From an uncultured Mesonia sp. (lineage in GTDB: Bacteria > Bacteroidota > Bacteroidia > Flavobacteriales > Flavobacteriaceae): a stretch of 42,527 nucleotides of DNA. The stretch is taken from positions 1-42,527 of the forward strand of contig CANLVH010000020.1 in the NCBI GenBank assembly GCA_947494545.1, read 5' to 3'. The position numbers and the translations under genes were made by a program. The notes below the pieces were generated by a model. It ran no database searches, was not told the origin of the DNA, and saw nothing but the letters and a program-made list of their open reading frames with translations. Positions 34,376 through 42,373 of this stretch are shown here, piece after piece. How positions within the stretch are numbered: position 1 is the first letter of the stretch; every line of letters starts with the position of its first letter.

Positions 34376-35418
34376 TAGTTAAGTATAGATTGTAAATCCC
34401 AGTTTTTTGTAGGATTATAAGTTAAGAATTCTTGTTTTACCTCCAACGGAGCTTTGATATTGTTAGTGTATAAACTGCCGGTACCCAAGCCTTGAGGCAA
34501 GTTAGTATCTTTTTGATAAGTAAATTGTGCAATGGCATTTAAGCCCACATTGCTTTCTAAAGCGCTGGTTATCCACCAGCCAATAGTATGTTTTTCGGCT
34601 AGGTTTATCCACTCGTTAGAAGCTGCAAAACCGCCTAGTAAACTGGGTTTTAAAATTATGTATTGGGGTTTTATTTGGGCTAGAAGTTGCTCTTTTTCTT
34701 CTTTTTCTACAATGCCAATCAGTTCTTCGTCCAAAGCAATTGGTAATGGCGTTTCTTGGCAGAGTTTTGCCATTTCTTCTATTTGTCCTTGTTTTATGGG
34801 TTGTTCTATGCTGTGCAAATCTAATTCGCTTAAGCGTTTTAATTTTTCTAAAGCTTCGTCGGGGTGAAAAGCGCCGTTTGCATCTACGCGTAATTCTATC
34901 GCTTCCGCGGAAAATTCTCTTCGAATGTATTGTAGCAAATCTACTTCTTTTTCAAAATCTATTGCACCAATTTTTAGTTTGATGCAATGAAAACCTTGTT
35001 CTATTTTTTCTTGAATTTGCTCTTTCATAAAGCTTTTTTCTCCCATCCAAATCAAGCCATTAATGGGAATTTTCGCTTTTCCTTCCGTAAAGTCAGACGG
35101 AAATAATTGCATAGGATTTTCTGCTTTTAAGGACTGTAAAGCCATTTCTAAGCCAAACCGAATAGAAGGATAAGACTTTAACTCTTGCAAAAGTTCAGCT
35201 TTATCTCGCTGAATATTTTTGCAGAGCCATTGCAATTTTTCTTCATAATCGGATACATCGTCTATACTCAAACCGCGCAAGATTCCGCACTCGCCTATTC
35301 CAATTTTGTTGTTTTCACGTAAGATTAAAAACCAAGTTTCTTTGGTATGCAAAACGCCCCGAGATGTTCCGCTGGGGCGTTTAAATTGTAAATTATGTTG
35401 TTTATAGTTTGCTTTCAT
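34375..35418 (-). CDS. menC: o-Succinylbenzoate synthase
   Basis: 347 aa enolase-superfamily enzyme that dehydrates SHCHC to o-succinylbenzoate in menaquinone synthesis. Seen: KLKIG with the catalytic lysine pair, the metal ligands in RVDANGAF, SIEQPI and ALDEEL, and the second lysine in YIILKPSLLGG. It lies two bases after the MBL hydrolase stop and overlaps the CPBP gene by one base. A TTCCGTAAAG motif (35083-35092) lies inside; on the coding strand it reads D-F-T-E-G. Confidence 0.9.
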   Translation of the reverse strand: MKANYKQHNLQFKRPSGTSRGVLHTKETWFLILRENNKIGIGECGILRGLSIDDVSDYEEKLQWLCKNIQRDKAELLQELKSYPSIRFGLEMALQSLKAENPMQLFPSDFTEGKAKIPINGLIWMGEKSFMKEQIQEKIEQGFHCIKLKIGAIDFEKEVDLLQYIRREFSAEAIELRVDANGAFHPDEALEKLKRLSELDLHSIEQPIKQGQIEEMAKLCQETPLPIALDEELIGIVEKEEKEQLLAQIKPQYIILKPSLLGGFAASNEWINLAEKHTIGWWITSALESNVGLNAIAQFTYQKDTNLPQGLGTGSLYTNNIKAPLEVKQEFLTYNPTKNWDLQSILN

Positions 35419-35420
35419 AT

Positions 35421-36101
35421 TTAGACTTCGATACTTTGACCAATTTCCGGCAATAATAACTCTTTATTTTTCATTTCGAATTTATCTTTGGCTAATTTAT
35501 GGTCAATTTCTATAAAACCAAAAGTATCGTAATGGCAACCTAAAATGCGGTTGCATTCAATATAATCGCTTGCAATAATAGCGTCGTCTACGCCCATTGT
35601 AAAATTATCGCCAATTGGTAAAACGGCCAAATCTAATTTGGTGCGCATTGGAATAAGTTTCATATCCATTGTTAAAGCGGTATCGCCGGCAATATAAATA
35701 TTTTTCTTTTTGGCTTCAATTACAAAACCGCCCGGTTGTCCGCCATAGCTGCCATCCGGAAAAGAACTGGTATGAATAGCGTTTACATATCTTAGCGTTC
35801 CAAAATCAAACTCCCATTTTCCGCCGTGGTTCATGGGATGCACCTCAAAGCCTTTTTCTTCGTAATGATTGGCAATCTCGAAGTTGCTTATAATGGTTGC
35901 GCCGGTATTTTTTGCAATAGCTTCTGCATCTAAAATATGATCTTGGTGTGCGTGGGTAAGCAGAATATAATCTGCTTTTATTTTATTGATATCTATTTTA
36001 TCTTTAGCCAAGTCGTTTCCGGTAATAAACGGATCTACGACAAGGTGCGTTCCTTCTGTCTCTATTCCTAAGGCGTTTTGCCCGTAAAATGTGATTTTCA
36101 T
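35421..36101 (-). CDS. Metal-dependent hydrolase, UPF0173 type (MBL fold)
   Basis: 226 aa cytoplasmic metallo-beta-lactamase-fold protein. Metal ligands in THAHQDHILDAE (HxHxDH), a later histidine in GTLRYVNAIHTSS, the aspartate in YIAGDTALTMDM and the histidine in RILGCHYDTF. UPF0173 proteins are common in bacteria without a settled substrate. First gene of the run leading through menC and the CPBP gene to menE; its link with quinone synthesis is by position only. Confidence 0.88.
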   Translation of the reverse strand: MKITFYGQNALGIETEGTHLVVDPFITGNDLAKDKIDINKIKADYILLTHAHQDHILDAEAIAKNTGATIISNFEIANHYEEKGFEVHPMNHGGKWEFDFGTLRYVNAIHTSSFPDGSYGGQPGGFVIEAKKKNIYIAGDTALTMDMKLIPMRTKLDLAVLPIGDNFTMGVDDAIIASDYIECNRILGCHYDTFGFIEIDHKLAKDKFEMKNKELLLPEIGQSIEV

Positions 36102-37038
36102 AGGTTTTATTTTTAAATTTGGTTGCTCTGCTGAAAGTAAAAAATTTGCTTTAATTTTCGTATAAATTTAGAAGAAAATAACAGTTTTTGCATCCGCTGT
36201 CTTGTTCAGAATTTATAAAATTTAAACTGGAGTTTTATTTATTTTCCTATTTTATAGTTTCCTGGATTTAAGTAACTACGAGCCTAAGGAAACTAAGACA
36301 TTTTAATATTCAGCTATAATCCTAATATTAATTCCTAAAAACTCTCCCTATTGGTAATCTTGAAAACAAAATCACTTTTAATCCTGGTAGACTTTTATAA
36401 CTCTATGTCTTTTCTAGAAAACTAATTTAATTTTCCTCACAGATAAAGCATTGAGTATCCTCTTTTGCTCATTTTTTCTTGATAAAAAATCCTTCGACTC
36501 CGCTCAGGATAAACTGAGCCAAAAAATCAAGAATAGTTAAGGAAATTTTCTTTGTTCCGATACTATCGAAACAAAGAAACCACTCGCTCTCAGCGCTGCA
36601 TGCTTTTTTCGCTATCGCGAAAAGCACTTCCGCTTGTTACTCATTATTTCTGAAACTATTCAGCCCTAGATATATTCTAAAGAAATTTTTAATGTATTTA
36701 AATGTTTCTTCAGCAAAGAATTACAAAACAATAAAAATTCATTTTGTTTCCTATGTTGTGTGTATTCCTCTCGCTTCGCTCGTCGGATACAAGTCGCTTC
36801 GCTCGTCGGATACAGGAGAAAACCCTTTGTCGAAGCTCAGGGTAAACCAAGCCATTCCTCAAATAGATTTTGGAACAAACATTCTTTACGGAAAAGCTTA
36901 GCTATACGGTAGAAAAAGAAATGAAAAATAATTTTAAAAAATTTGGTTTTATTTTATAATGCCTTTATAGAGCTATTGAGGTTAAGATAATATTTTTTAG
37001 TCTTTTGAACGGTCTTCGACTGCCATTGAGCTACTTTT
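36102..37038. repeat. Repeat-rich gap inside the men gene region
   Basis: About 940 bases without a credible gene, separating menA from the menC-menE run. Contents: a hairpin module at 36461-36660 with TTTCTTTGTT/AACAAAGAAA and GCTTTTTTCGC/GCGAAAAGC stems and a CCTTCGACTCCGCTCAGG core; a tandem pair of TCGCTTCGCTCGTCGGATACA at 36769-36813; a diverged core CCTTTGTCGAAGCTCAGGG near 36824; and the AT-rich module at 36855-37015, carrying CTTTACGGAA at 36884-36893 and closely matching 31890-32050. A small open frame in it is repeat-derived. Confidence 0.65.
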
Positions 37039-37950
37039 TTAAATTCCGCCAGCGAGCGAAGAGATTATTAAAAATAAAATAGCATAAAAAAAAGTGCTCA
37101 TAGCTACTTTTTTTAATTCGGGGTCTAATTTTGTCGGATCTTTGGTTTTGGAAACCCTTTTTAGATGCATAAATAAAGGTATAAATGCTAAAAGACTTAT
37201 TGCTAACCACCAATTTTGCACCAAAATAATATACAATAAGGCAGATACCGCAGCAATTACAATTAAGCTATAATGATAGTTTTTTGCTCGGGTTGCGCCA
37301 AGTTTTACAACCAAGGTGTTTTTTCCGGCGTTTTTATCGCTTATCCTGTCGCGCATATTGTTTAGGTTTAGCACCGCTGTACTTAACAAACCTATGCTAA
37401 TTGCTTGAAGAATTATGGGAAACCAAAAAGCTTCGGTGTATAAAATGTAGCTACCAATCACGCTAAGTAGACCAAAAAACAGAAATACAAATAAATCTCC
37501 CAAACCGCGATAGCCGTAAGCACTTTTGCCAACTGTGTATTTTATGGAAGCTGCCAATGCGCTAATTCCTAAAACAAAAAATATAACAGAATATAGAAAA
37601 TTATCCTTTCCGAAAGCTGCATAAATTAGAGCGATGGCAAAAATTAAGGTTATTACTGAAGTAATAATCATTCCTATTTTCATTTCCTGGTGTGTTATAA
37701 TACCGCTTTGTAAAGCGCGCATTGGCCCAACGCGTTCATGGTTATCGGTGCCTTTTATGCCATCTCCATAATCGTTTGCAAAATTGGACAGAATTTGTAA
37801 GCCCAAGGTTGTGAGCAAAGCCAAGATAAAAACAGTATTATGAAAAAAACCTTGTTGAATTGCTAGGGCGGTTCCCACTAAAATACCGGCAATAGACAGC
37901 GGTAAGGTTCTTAAGCGGGCGGCAGAAATCCAAGTTTTTATTTTTGTCAT
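37039..37950 (-). CDS. menA: 1,4-Dihydroxy-2-naphthoate polyprenyltransferase
   Basis: 303 aa UbiA-family membrane enzyme that attaches the isoprenoid tail to dihydroxynaphthoate in menaquinone synthesis. About eight to nine helices. The two aspartate-rich motifs are present: NFANDYGDGIKGTDN and NNMRDRISDKNAGK, which hold Mg-diphosphate. The conserved RTLPLSIAGILVGTA at the N-terminus is typical of MenA. It begins one base after the holA stop, so it is co-transcribed with holA; the rest of the men genes lie beyond a 900-base repeat block. Confidence 0.95.
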   Translation of the reverse strand: MTKIKTWISAARLRTLPLSIAGILVGTALAIQQGFFHNTVFILALLTTLGLQILSNFANDYGDGIKGTDNHERVGPMRALQSGIITHQEMKIGMIITSVITLIFAIALIYAAFGKDNFLYSVIFFVLGISALAASIKYTVGKSAYGYRGLGDLFVFLFFGLLSVIGSYILYTEAFWFPIILQAISIGLLSTAVLNLNNMRDRISDKNAGKNTLVVKLGATRAKNYHYSLIVIAAVSALLYIILVQNWWLAISLLAFIPLFMHLKRVSKTKDPTKLDPELKKVAMSTFFYAILFLIISSLAGGI

Positions 37951-37951
37951 T

Positions 37952-38974
37952 TTATTTTGCAGCGTTTATGAGTAACTCTTTTAATAAATCTGCGTTGGTA
38001 GCCGATGCCGCATTTACGCCTTTAGATTTTGCATCTATCGTACGAATTTGCTCTATCATAGCGCTAACTTTTTTCATCGGGTAATTTTTGGCACCAACTA
38101 CATAATCTTTTATAAAAAAGGCATTTACGCCCAATTGTTTGGCCGCGTTAAATTTAGATTTATCACTAAGCGCGTGGTATTTTAGCAACTTAGAAAAATA
38201 GAGATATAGCAAAGGTGTAGTTTTTTGCACCGGATGTTCTTTGGGGTTTTGCGAGAAATAGTTTATAATACGAAAAGCTTTTTTAAAGTCTTTTTGTCCT
38301 AACGCATTTTGCAATTCAAAATTATTGAAATCTTTGCTAATGCCTATATTCTCTTCAATTATATCTGGTGTAATTTGTTGGCCTTGCGGCGTAACCAACA
38401 TAAGTTTTTGTAGTTCGTTATTTATTTTTGCCAGATCTGTTCCTAAAAACTCTACCAAAAGCATAGCAGCCTTGGGCGCAATAGTATAATTTTGTCCGTG
38501 CAAAACGCGTTTTATCCAGTCTGGAATTTGATTATCGTACAAGCGCTTACTTTCTACCACCTCGCCCACTTCCTTTATGGCTTTATAAAGTTTTTTACGC
38601 TTATCTAAGGTTTTGTATTTATAGCAAAACACCAAAATTGTAGTAGGTTGCATTTGCTTTAAATACGGTATTAAATCTTCTATGCTCCTACTTAAATCTT
38701 GGGCTTCTTTAACAATAATAACCTGATATTCTGCCATCATTGGGAAGCGTTTTGCAGCCGAAATAATTTCTTCTACGCTAACATCTTTGCCATATAAAAT
38801 GCTTTGGTTAAAGCCCTTTTCTTCTTCGGTAAGCACATTTTCTTCTATATAATTTGCCAATTGGTCTATATAGTAAGACTCTTGGCCCATTAGAAAATAA
38901 ATTGGCTTTAATTGTCTTTTATCTATATCTGCTACTATTCTTTTTATGTCGTCCATATCATTTCTTATCGCCAA
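37952..38974 (-). CDS. holA: DNA polymerase III subunit delta
   Basis: 340 aa clamp-loader subunit that opens the beta clamp at the replication fork. Typical start of the AAA+-like domain (PIYFLMGQESYYIDQLANYI), then FPMMAEYQVIIVKEAQDL, LDKRKKLYK and the C-terminal collar domain (FELQNALGQKDFKKAFRIIN, and ending LLKELLINAA). As expected for delta there is no functional Walker A. Divergent from the HsdR-N gene. Confidence 0.92.
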   Translation of the reverse strand: MAIRNDMDDIKRIVADIDKRQLKPIYFLMGQESYYIDQLANYIEENVLTEEEKGFNQSILYGKDVSVEEIISAAKRFPMMAEYQVIIVKEAQDLSRSIEDLIPYLKQMQPTTILVFCYKYKTLDKRKKLYKAIKEVGEVVESKRLYDNQIPDWIKRVLHGQNYTIAPKAAMLLVEFLGTDLAKINNELQKLMLVTPQGQQITPDIIEENIGISKDFNNFELQNALGQKDFKKAFRIINYFSQNPKEHPVQKTTPLLYLYFSKLLKYHALSDKSKFNAAKQLGVNAFFIKDYVVGAKNYPMKKVSAMIEQIRTIDAKSKGVNAASATNADLLKELLINAAK

Positions 38975-39002
38975 CTGCGGTAAAGGCTCGTTTTAAATTT
39001 TG

Positions 39003-39010
39003 TAAGTTTG
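39003..39010 (+). promoter_or_regulatory. Probable -7 element for the HsdR-N gene
   Basis: TAAGTTTG matches TAnnTTTG 27 bases before the ATG at 39037, in the divergent region with holA. No good TTG at the usual distance. Confidence 0.5.
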
Positions 39011-39036
39011 CGTTTTAAACCTTTTGGCTTGCAATT

Positions 39037-39483
39037 ATGCAAAAACTAAATTTCCCATCGTATACTTTTCGTTTCAAAAGTAAGGAAAATAAAACGGCTA
39101 TTTTTGATGTCTTACGTAAAAAATTTGTCGTGCTTACGCCGGAAGAATGGGTGCGGCAACATTGCATTCAATTTTTACTGAAGGAAAAAAATTATCCCAT
39201 GCAATTATTAAATGTCGAAAAAGAGATACGCTTGCATAAATTGAGCAAACGCTATGATTTAGTCGGCTTTAAACCAGACGGGAAGATCAACTTAATTGTA
39301 GAATGTAAAGCACCTTCCGTAAAGATAACCCAAGAAACTTTTGATCAAATTGCACGTTATAATTTAGCTTTAAAAGCAGATTATTTAATGCTTACCAATG
39401 GTTTAAATCATTATTTTTGCAGATTAGATTACACGGCAGAAAAGTATTGGTTTTTACGCGATATTCCTGCTTATGTTATTTAA
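39037..39483 (+). CDS. Type I restriction enzyme R N-terminal domain protein
   Basis: 148 aa stand-alone HsdR-N nuclease domain (PD-(D/E)XK fold). Visible core: KRYDLVGFKPDGK with the metal aspartate, then INLIVECKAPSVKI with the E-x-K pair, followed by the QTFDQIARYN-type helix (here QETFDQIARYN). No helicase, specificity or methylase gene is adjacent, so it is not a full restriction system. Small proteins of this type next to holA are frequent in Bacteroidota; the role is unknown and may be DNA repair or replication. A TTCCGTAAAG motif (39315-39324) lies in the codons for A-P-S-V-K. Confidence 0.85.
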   Translation: MQKLNFPSYTFRFKSKENKTAIFDVLRKKFVVLTPEEWVRQHCIQFLLKEKNYPMQLLNVEKEIRLHKLSKRYDLVGFKPDGKINLIVECKAPSVKITQETFDQIARYNLALKADYLMLTNGLNHYFCRLDYTAEKYWFLRDIPAYVI

Positions 39484-39507
39484 TTTGAATGTCTTAAACC
39501 TTATTTC

Positions 39508-40512
39508 TTGAAAACAGCGGTTGTTATTTTAAATTGGAACGGGAAAGCTTTGCTGGAAAAATTTTTACCTTCTGTGGTAAAATACTCGCCAGAAGCTACT
39601 ATTTATGTAGCAGACAACGCCTCTACAGATGCTTCTGTTGCGTTTGTAAAAGACCAATTTCCAAGTGTAAAACTAATTTGCTTAGCGAAAAATGGCGGGT
39701 ATGCAAAAGGCTACAATCAAGCCTTAGCACAATTAGAAGAAGAAATTTTTATTTTACTGAATAGCGATGTAGAAGTAACCCAAAACTGGCTGGTACCCAT
39801 AATAGCTTCTTTTAAAGAAGACCAAAAACTTGGCGCCGCGCAACCAAAAATTTTAGACCATAAAAATAAAGCTTATTTTGAATATGCCGGAGCAGCAGGC
39901 GGATTTATAGACCGATTGGGCTATCCGTTTTGTCGCGGTAGAATATTTGACACTATAGAAAAAGACCTAGGACAATATGACGATACTTGCGAGATTTTTT
40001 GGGCTAGCGGTGCATGTCTTGCAATTAGAAAAAATGTATTTGAAAAAGCCGGAAAATTAGACGAAGACTATTTTGCTCATCAAGAAGAAATTGACTTATG
40101 TTGGCGTGTGAAAAATTTAGATTATCACGTAGTTTACTTAGGCAATAGCACGGTATATCACGTTGGCGGCGCAACTTTGCACGCTATGCACCCTAAAAAG
40201 ACTTATTTAAATTTTAGAAATTCGTTGTATAATTTATTAAAAAACACTCCCGGCAAAAAGGTTTGGTTGTATATTTTCTTACGAATGCTTTTAGACGGTC
40301 TTGCCGGAATTAAATTTTTAATAGACCGCAAACCGCGACACTTCTTAGCAATATTAAGAGCCCACGCCTCGTTTTACGGAAATTTTTCTTTATTTTTAAA
40401 AAAACGGAAAGCTTATAATAATAAACAAATACAGCCCACGTTTAGAGCAATAGTAGTAGCGTATTATCTTTATAAAAAACGCTATTTTAATCAATTATCT
40501 CGCAAGCCATAA
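39508..40512 (+). CDS. Family 2 glycosyltransferase, rhamnosyltransferase-like
   Basis: 334 aa. GT-A domain starting VVILNWNGKALLEKFL with the nucleotide-binding VADNASTD and the DXD-type IFILLNSDVEVTQNWLVP. The C-terminal third has HQEEIDLCWRVKNLDY and RNSLYNLLKNTPGKKVW, then a hydrophobic segment (YIFLRMLLDGLAGIKFL), as in WbbL/RfbN-like transferases working on cell-surface polysaccharide at the inner membrane. The start codon is TTG at 39508; no ATG lies near it. It follows the HsdR-N gene by 24 bases. Confidence 0.9.
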   Translation: MKTAVVILNWNGKALLEKFLPSVVKYSPEATIYVADNASTDASVAFVKDQFPSVKLICLAKNGGYAKGYNQALAQLEEEIFILLNSDVEVTQNWLVPIIASFKEDQKLGAAQPKILDHKNKAYFEYAGAAGGFIDRLGYPFCRGRIFDTIEKDLGQYDDTCEIFWASGACLAIRKNVFEKAGKLDEDYFAHQEEIDLCWRVKNLDYHVVYLGNSTVYHVGGATLHAMHPKKTYLNFRNSLYNLLKNTPGKKVWLYIFLRMLLDGLAGIKFLIDRKPRHFLAILRAHASFYGNFSLFLKKRKAYNNKQIQPTFRAIVVAYYLYKKRYFNQLSRKP

Positions 40513-40550
40513 AAATATGTTAATAACCGCTGTTTGTGGGGTAATTTTAA

Positions 40551-40558
40551 TAATTTTG
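40551..40558 (+). promoter_or_regulatory. Probable -7 element for the OmpA lipoprotein gene
   Basis: TAATTTTG matches TAnnTTTG 28 bases before the ATG at 40587. The nearest TTG (40534-40536) is only 14 bases away, shorter than usual. Confidence 0.45.
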
Positions 40559-40586
40559 AACATCAATTATATTTAAATCACTTGTT

Positions 40587-41438
40587 ATGAGAAAAGGCTT
40601 TTTATTGGCTGCCCTTGCAGCAGTTTTTTTATCTTCTTGCGTATCGCAAAAAAAATATGCGGAATTAGAGGAAAAACAGAAAGACACACAGGATTTATTG
40701 AATACCGCTACGGTTAAATTAAATTCTTGCTTAGAAGAGAAAAAAAATAAAGTTAATAGCTTAGAGGCTCAAATTAATACGTTGCAAAACACCAATGCGG
40801 CACTATTATCTAGCCAAAGCGACCTCTCTACCCTATCTAAACAAGGGGCTAAAAACTTAGAGCGTTCTTTAGAAAGTATTAAAGAAAAAGACTTACAAAT
40901 TAAAACAATGCGCGAAGCCATCAATAAAAAAGATTCGGTTACTTTGGCATTGGTTACTAGTTTAAAAGGCGCATTAGGAAGTTTAGATGACGAAGACATC
41001 CAGATAAATGTAGAAAAAGGTGTGGTATTTGTTTCTATTTCTGATAAATTACTTTTCCAAAGTGGAAGCTATAAAGTTTCTAATCGTGCACGAGAAGTGT
41101 TAGGAAAAGTTGCTAAAGTAGTTAAAAACAAGCCGGACTTTGAGTTTATGGTAGAAGGTCACACAGATACAGACCCAATTAGTACAAGTTGTATGGAAGA
41201 TAACTGGGATTTATCTGTAAAACGTGCTACCTCTATTGTACGTATTTTACAAAACGAATTTAACGTAGAGCCTGCACGTATGACAGCTGCAGGTCGCGGA
41301 GAATACATTCCTGTTGCAGGAAACGAAACTTCTGCAGGAAAAGCTAAGAACAGAAGAACACGAATTGTAGTTTTACCTAAATTAGACCAGTTCTTTGGAA
41401 TGATTGAAGATGGTATGAAAGAAGCTTCTAAGAATTAA
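40587..41438 (+). CDS. OmpA family lipoprotein
   Basis: 283 aa. A lipoprotein signal (MRKGFLLAALAAVFLSSC) puts the lipidated cysteine at residue ~18. A coiled coil covers about residues 25-120 (ELEEKQKDTQDLLNTATVKL, LEAQINTLQNTNAAL). The C-terminal OmpA domain binds peptidoglycan: LLFQSGSYKVSNRAREVL, FMVEGHTDTDPI, the conserved SVKRATSIVRIL helix and KNRRTRIVVLP. It probably tethers the outer membrane to the wall. Single gene; the nearest plus-strand terminator lies ~250 bases on, within the 3' end of the convergent gene. Confidence 0.92.
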   Translation: MRKGFLLAALAAVFLSSCVSQKKYAELEEKQKDTQDLLNTATVKLNSCLEEKKNKVNSLEAQINTLQNTNAALLSSQSDLSTLSKQGAKNLERSLESIKEKDLQIKTMREAINKKDSVTLALVTSLKGALGSLDDEDIQINVEKGVVFVSISDKLLFQSGSYKVSNRAREVLGKVAKVVKNKPDFEFMVEGHTDTDPISTSCMEDNWDLSVKRATSIVRILQNEFNVEPARMTAAGRGEYIPVAGNETSAGKAKNRRTRIVVLPKLDQFFGMIEDGMKEASKN

Positions 41439-41509
41439 TTAAATAGTAAGCTCACTATGCCTGGCTTCTACTTCTTCATCGAAAAGGTAGAAGTCATTAG
41501 AAATATTGC

Positions 41510-41605
41510 GTTTTAAGAAACCTTGTTCATTTTCTTTGCTTTGTATTCCTCTCGCTAGCGCTCGTCGGATACAAGCGAAAACCTTCGGCTAGGCTCCGGA
41601 TAAAC
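41510..41605 (+). repeat. Hairpin repeat module
   Basis: CTTGTTCATTTTCTTTGC followed by TGTATTCCTCTCGC-TAGCGCTCGTCGGATACA and a diverged CCTTCGGCTAGGCTCCGG core, the same order of blocks as at 31145-31216 and 36730-36850. Confidence 0.6.
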
Positions 41606-41656
41606 TGAACCAAAAGTCAAAATTAAAATAGCATAAGCTATTATATCGTATTTACG

Positions 41657-42325
41657 TTAGTAATTTTTAAAATACGGTTCGTATTGCAAAACCCTAAAAT
41701 CTATAGTATTGATTTTAGGGTTTTGTTTTTTTAAGGTTTTATATAAAGCCATGCTTCCCACTGCTCTATTTGCCGCTCCGGATGGTGCCGTTAGAGAAAC
41801 GGTTTTTATAATACGATTTTCTCCCAATTGAAATTGATAAATTCTAGGTACCGATTGGCTTACGGTTTTTAATTTTATCTCCGGATAGTTTTTTATGTGT
41901 TTTCTAAAGAAGTATTCCGGTCCATTTTTAGAGTTGCCACCGGTAAAAAGTAAGGTGTCTATTGTAGGATGCTTTTTTAAAATAGGAATTAAGGGACGTA
42001 ATTCTGCCTTTTGCATCCCTATGTCAGAAGCGTCAATTTTTTCGCGATAAGCTACTTCTACCATATCGCAAATGCCAATTCTCTCTTTTTTTAAAAAATC
42101 TTCGCGTTGTTGTATGGCTTTTTCTGTGTTTTCAAAATCTAAATTTAATTCAAATATCTTATCTATTATTTGCCATAATTGTCCGTCCCGGCTTCCGTAA
42201 CAAAAATCTACATCACCTGGTTTTAATTCTCCCATTGTAAAACGTGGTGGCGGCAAAGTACCAACAATTAGTTTTGTAGCAGATTTTGGAATGTAAGGTT
42301 TATATGGGTGTTGGTGTTTGAACAT
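41657..42325 (-). CDS. Uracil-DNA glycosylase family protein
   Basis: 222 aa from the ATG at 42325 (MFKHQHPYKPYIPKSATKLI). A longer frame from 42421 adds 32 residues translated from the TTCGACTGCGCTCAG repeat and is rejected. The fold looks like the UDG/Mug superfamily: KLIVGTLPPPRFT with the base-binding motif region, DVDFCYGSRDGQLWQII, KKERIGICDMVEVAYREKIDASD, TLLFTGGNSKNGPEYF and the C-terminal LTAPSGAANRA in the place of the intercalation loop. Likely a DNA repair glycosylase, though substrate and catalytic residue are not clear. Its 3' end contains a plus-strand terminator. Confidence 0.78.
   Translation of the reverse strand: MFKHQHPYKPYIPKSATKLIVGTLPPPRFTMGELKPGDVDFCYGSRDGQLWQIIDKIFELNLDFENTEKAIQQREDFLKKERIGICDMVEVAYREKIDASDIGMQKAELRPLIPILKKHPTIDTLLFTGGNSKNGPEYFFRKHIKNYPEIKLKTVSQSVPRIYQFQLGENRIIKTVSLTAPSGAANRAVGSMALYKTLKKQNPKINTIDFRVLQYEPYFKNY
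41687..41732 (+). terminator. Plus-strand terminator inside the glycosylase coding region
   Basis: CAAAACCCTAAAATC at 41687-41701 and its perfect complement at 41711-41725 form a 15-base-pair stem with a 9-base loop, followed on the plus strand by seven T. On the minus strand no T-run follows. It would stop transcripts of the OmpA lipoprotein gene, yet lies inside the last ~25 codons of the convergent gene. Confidence 0.72.
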
Positions 42326-42373
42326 AGATTTTACGTGATTTTCTGTGGTTTTGTAAATGGTTTTTTCTGTTAA

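Noticed and set aside
36692..36901. 69-codon plus-strand frame inside the men region
   Set aside because: It consists of repeat blocks (tandem TCGCTTCGCTCGTCGGATACA and a diverged core) and has no independent support.
36102..37038. Complete mobile element inside the men region
   Set aside because: The blocks match other repeats, but I found no terminal inverted repeats with flanking target duplications as in the MITE pair.
6461..39324. TTCCGTAAAG as a KOPS- or Chi-like polar motif
   Set aside because: Copies are split seven to five between the strands, without the orientation bias such motifs show; other explanations are preferred.
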